Assembly (NCBI GenBank): GCA_019637795.1
Contig: JAHBUY010000005.1
Coordinates: forward strand, 584,902 to 648,901
Direction of reading: 5' to 3'
Source of the DNA: a bacterium
GTDB taxonomy: Bacteria > Desulfobacterota > Binatia > HRBIN30 > CADEER01
Length of the DNA stretch: 64,000 nt
Shown: in pieces, positions 62,718-64,000 of the stretch
How the letters are laid out: each line of letters opens with the position of its first letter
Numbering within the stretch: the first letter of the stretch is position 1
Notes under the pieces: generated by a model
The model's database searches: none
Told to the model about the DNA's origin: nothing
What the model saw: the letters and a program-made list of their open reading frames with translations, nothing else
Position numbers and translations under genes: made by a program

Positions 62718-64000
62718 TCAGCCGAACAGCCAGCCCATGAGGCGCTCGATCTGGCGGGCGCGCCGCAGCGAGTAGGGAAACCACGCCGGCTCGCGGCGGC
62801 GGCGGCGCGGCTCGACCAGCAGCGCCTGGCGGACGCAGAACTGGCGCAGGCCCTCGGCGCCGCCGTGGCGGGTGCCGACGCCGCTCTGCTTGACGCCGCC
62901 GAAGGGCAGCGCCGGCACGCCGGCCGAGAGCACGCACTCGTTGACGCAGGCGTTGCCGGTCTCCAGGCGCTCGGCGATGGCGACGCCGCGCGCCACGTCG
63001 CGCGTCCACACCGAGGCATTGAGCCCGTAGGCGCTGTCGTTGGCGAGGCGGATCGCCTCCTCGACGTCGGCCACCGCCATCACCGGAATCACCGGGCCGA
63101 AGGTCTCCTCGCGCATGATCGCCATGTCGTGGTCGACGCCGGCCAGCACCGTCGGCGCGTAGCACGGCGCCGTGCCGTCGCCGACGCGGGCGCCGCCGGT
63201 GAGGACGCGGGCGCCGCGCGCCACCGCGTCGGCGACGTGGCGCTCGACGATCTCCATCTGCCGCGGGCTGGTGAACGGACCGAAGTCGATGTCCGCCGCC
63301 GGCCCGTTCGGCCCGGTGCGCAGGGCGCGCACCTGCTCCACCAGCTTGGCGGTGAACGCCTCGGCGACCGGCGCCTCGACGTAGACGCGCTCGACCGACA
63401 TGCACACCTGGCCGGTCATCAGACAGCCGCCCCACGCCGCGCCGGCGGCGGCGCGGTCGAGGTCGGCGTCGGCGCAGACGATCATCGGATCCTTGCCGCC
63501 GAGCTCGAGCAGCACCGGCGTCAGCCGCCGCGCCGCCCGCTCCATCACCCGCCGCCCGGTCTGCGGCGAGCCGGTGACGCAGACGAGGTCGACCTGATCG
63601 ACCAGCGCCGCGCCGGTCGCGCCGGCGCCGATCACCACCTGCAGCACGCCCGGCGGCAGCGCCGAGCCCAGCGCCGCGACGGCGCGCTGCACCGCCAGCG
63701 GCGCCAGCTCCGACGGCTTGATGATCACCGCGTTGCCGGCCAGCAGCGCCGGCAGCGCGTCGCCGAGCGCCAGGTTGAGCGGCGCGTTCCACGGGCTGAT
63801 GATGCCGACCACGCCGCGCGGCCGATGGACGACGTAGCCGCGCTTGCCGAACAGCGGCCGGGTGCTCACCCGCTGGCGCCGCAGCCAGCGCGGCGCCCGC
63901 CGCGCCAGCCACCCGAGGTCGAGGCAGACCCCCATCAGCTCGCCCACCACGTCGACGCGCGCCTTGCCGGTCTCGCGCTCCAGCCGCTCCAGCACCGCGG
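62718..64000 (-). CDS. Aldehyde dehydrogenase, 5' end outside window
   Basis: At least 427 residues of an ALDH. The catalytic Glu is in LLELGGKDP, the nucleophile Cys in GQVCMSVER, and the cofactor-binding motif is SPWNAPLNLALGDALPALLAGNAVIIKPSE. The N-terminus lies beyond base 64000. It oxidises an aldehyde with NAD(P). The C-terminal extension (WFPYSLRRARQIERLMGWLFG) resembles the hydrophobic tail of fatty-aldehyde-type ALDHs. It is transcribed with the dioxygenase, isomerase-like protein and FAD oxidase, all of which can make or consume aldehydes. Confidence 0.93.
   Translation of the reverse strand, partial: AVLERLERETGKARVDVVGELMGVCLDLGWLARRAPRWLRRQRVSTRPLFGKRGYVVHRPRGVVGIISPWNAPLNLALGDALPALLAGNAVIIKPSELAPLAVQRAVAALGSALPPGVLQVVIGAGATGAALVDQVDLVCVTGSPQTGRRVMERAARRLTPVLLELGGKDPMIVCADADLDRAAAGAAWGGCLMTGQVCMSVERVYVEAPVAEAFTAKLVEQVRALRTGPNGPAADIDFGPFTSPRQMEIVERHVADAVARGARVLTGGARVGDGTAPCYAPTVLAGVDHDMAIMREETFGPVIPVMAVADVEEAIRLANDSAYGLNASVWTRDVARGVAIAERLETGNACVNECVLSAGVPALPFGGVKQSGVGTRHGGAEGLRQFCVRQALLVEPRRRRREPAWFPYSLRRARQIERLMGWLFG

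Overview
The window looks like chromosomal DNA from a very G+C-rich, Gram-negative-type bacterium. Lipoprotein signals, secreted proteins with cysteine-flanked EF-hand pairs, Thr/Ala/Pro-rich linkers (TATATRT style) and one MYXO-CTERM-like tail recall uncultivated delta-proteobacterial / Candidatus Binatota genomes. That placement is inference from style; no rRNA is present. Coding density is high and most genes are housekeeping or metabolic. Many antisense open frames are compositional shadows.

Layout. 1-10.5 kb: a minus-strand translation/cofactor block (valS, nadC, birA, then two coaX copies and an EF-G-like GTPase). It is split by a plus-strand pair (TPR protein and purple-acid-phosphatase-like enzyme). 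Its intergenic gaps carry inverted-repeat elements. 10.5-12.4 kb: a coupled SDR / dihydrodipicolinate-reductase-like pair. 12.5-19.5 kb: a 1476-residue LamG/SdrD-like surface protein, a small membrane protein and a secreted beta-helix protein. 19.6-22.0 kb: tRNA-Leu(CAG) followed by a small accessory segment that ends in a degenerate copy of the tRNA 3' end. It holds a vapBC-type module whose antitoxin 3' end is interrupted by an IS630-type element. 22-30 kb: BON lipoprotein, WYL regulator divergent from a cytochrome P450, a GFA-fold protein, a CPA2 antiporter, an SH3 lipoprotein and a frameshifted thaumatin-like secreted protein. 30-37 kb: neutral ceramidase-like protein, GH29 fucosidase, a second VapBC, a secreted lipase-like protein and an FMN reductase.

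37-50 kb: a PknK-type kinase/ATPase translationally coupled to a methyltransferase. This converges on a six-gene minus-strand operon (SAM methyltransferase, patatin lipase, KAS III-like synthase, acyltransferase, SDR, CMD protein). Four of its genes overlap by ATGA and two of its enzymes lack textbook catalytic residues. This operon is the best candidate for an undescribed lipid-modifying pathway. 48-56 kb: two unrecognised plus-strand genes, an ABC-F ATPase, a secreted EF-hand/CARDB protein, an F420-type PPOX protein, a beta-lactamase-fold esterase and an amino-acid permease. 56-64 kb: a class III aminotransferase divergent from the permease, a third VapBC, a cold-shock gene with visible promoter and terminator, a small conserved protein, and a minus-strand catabolic operon (aldehyde dehydrogenase, PhyH dioxygenase, isomerase-like membrane protein, FAD amine/amino-acid oxidase) that runs off the right edge.
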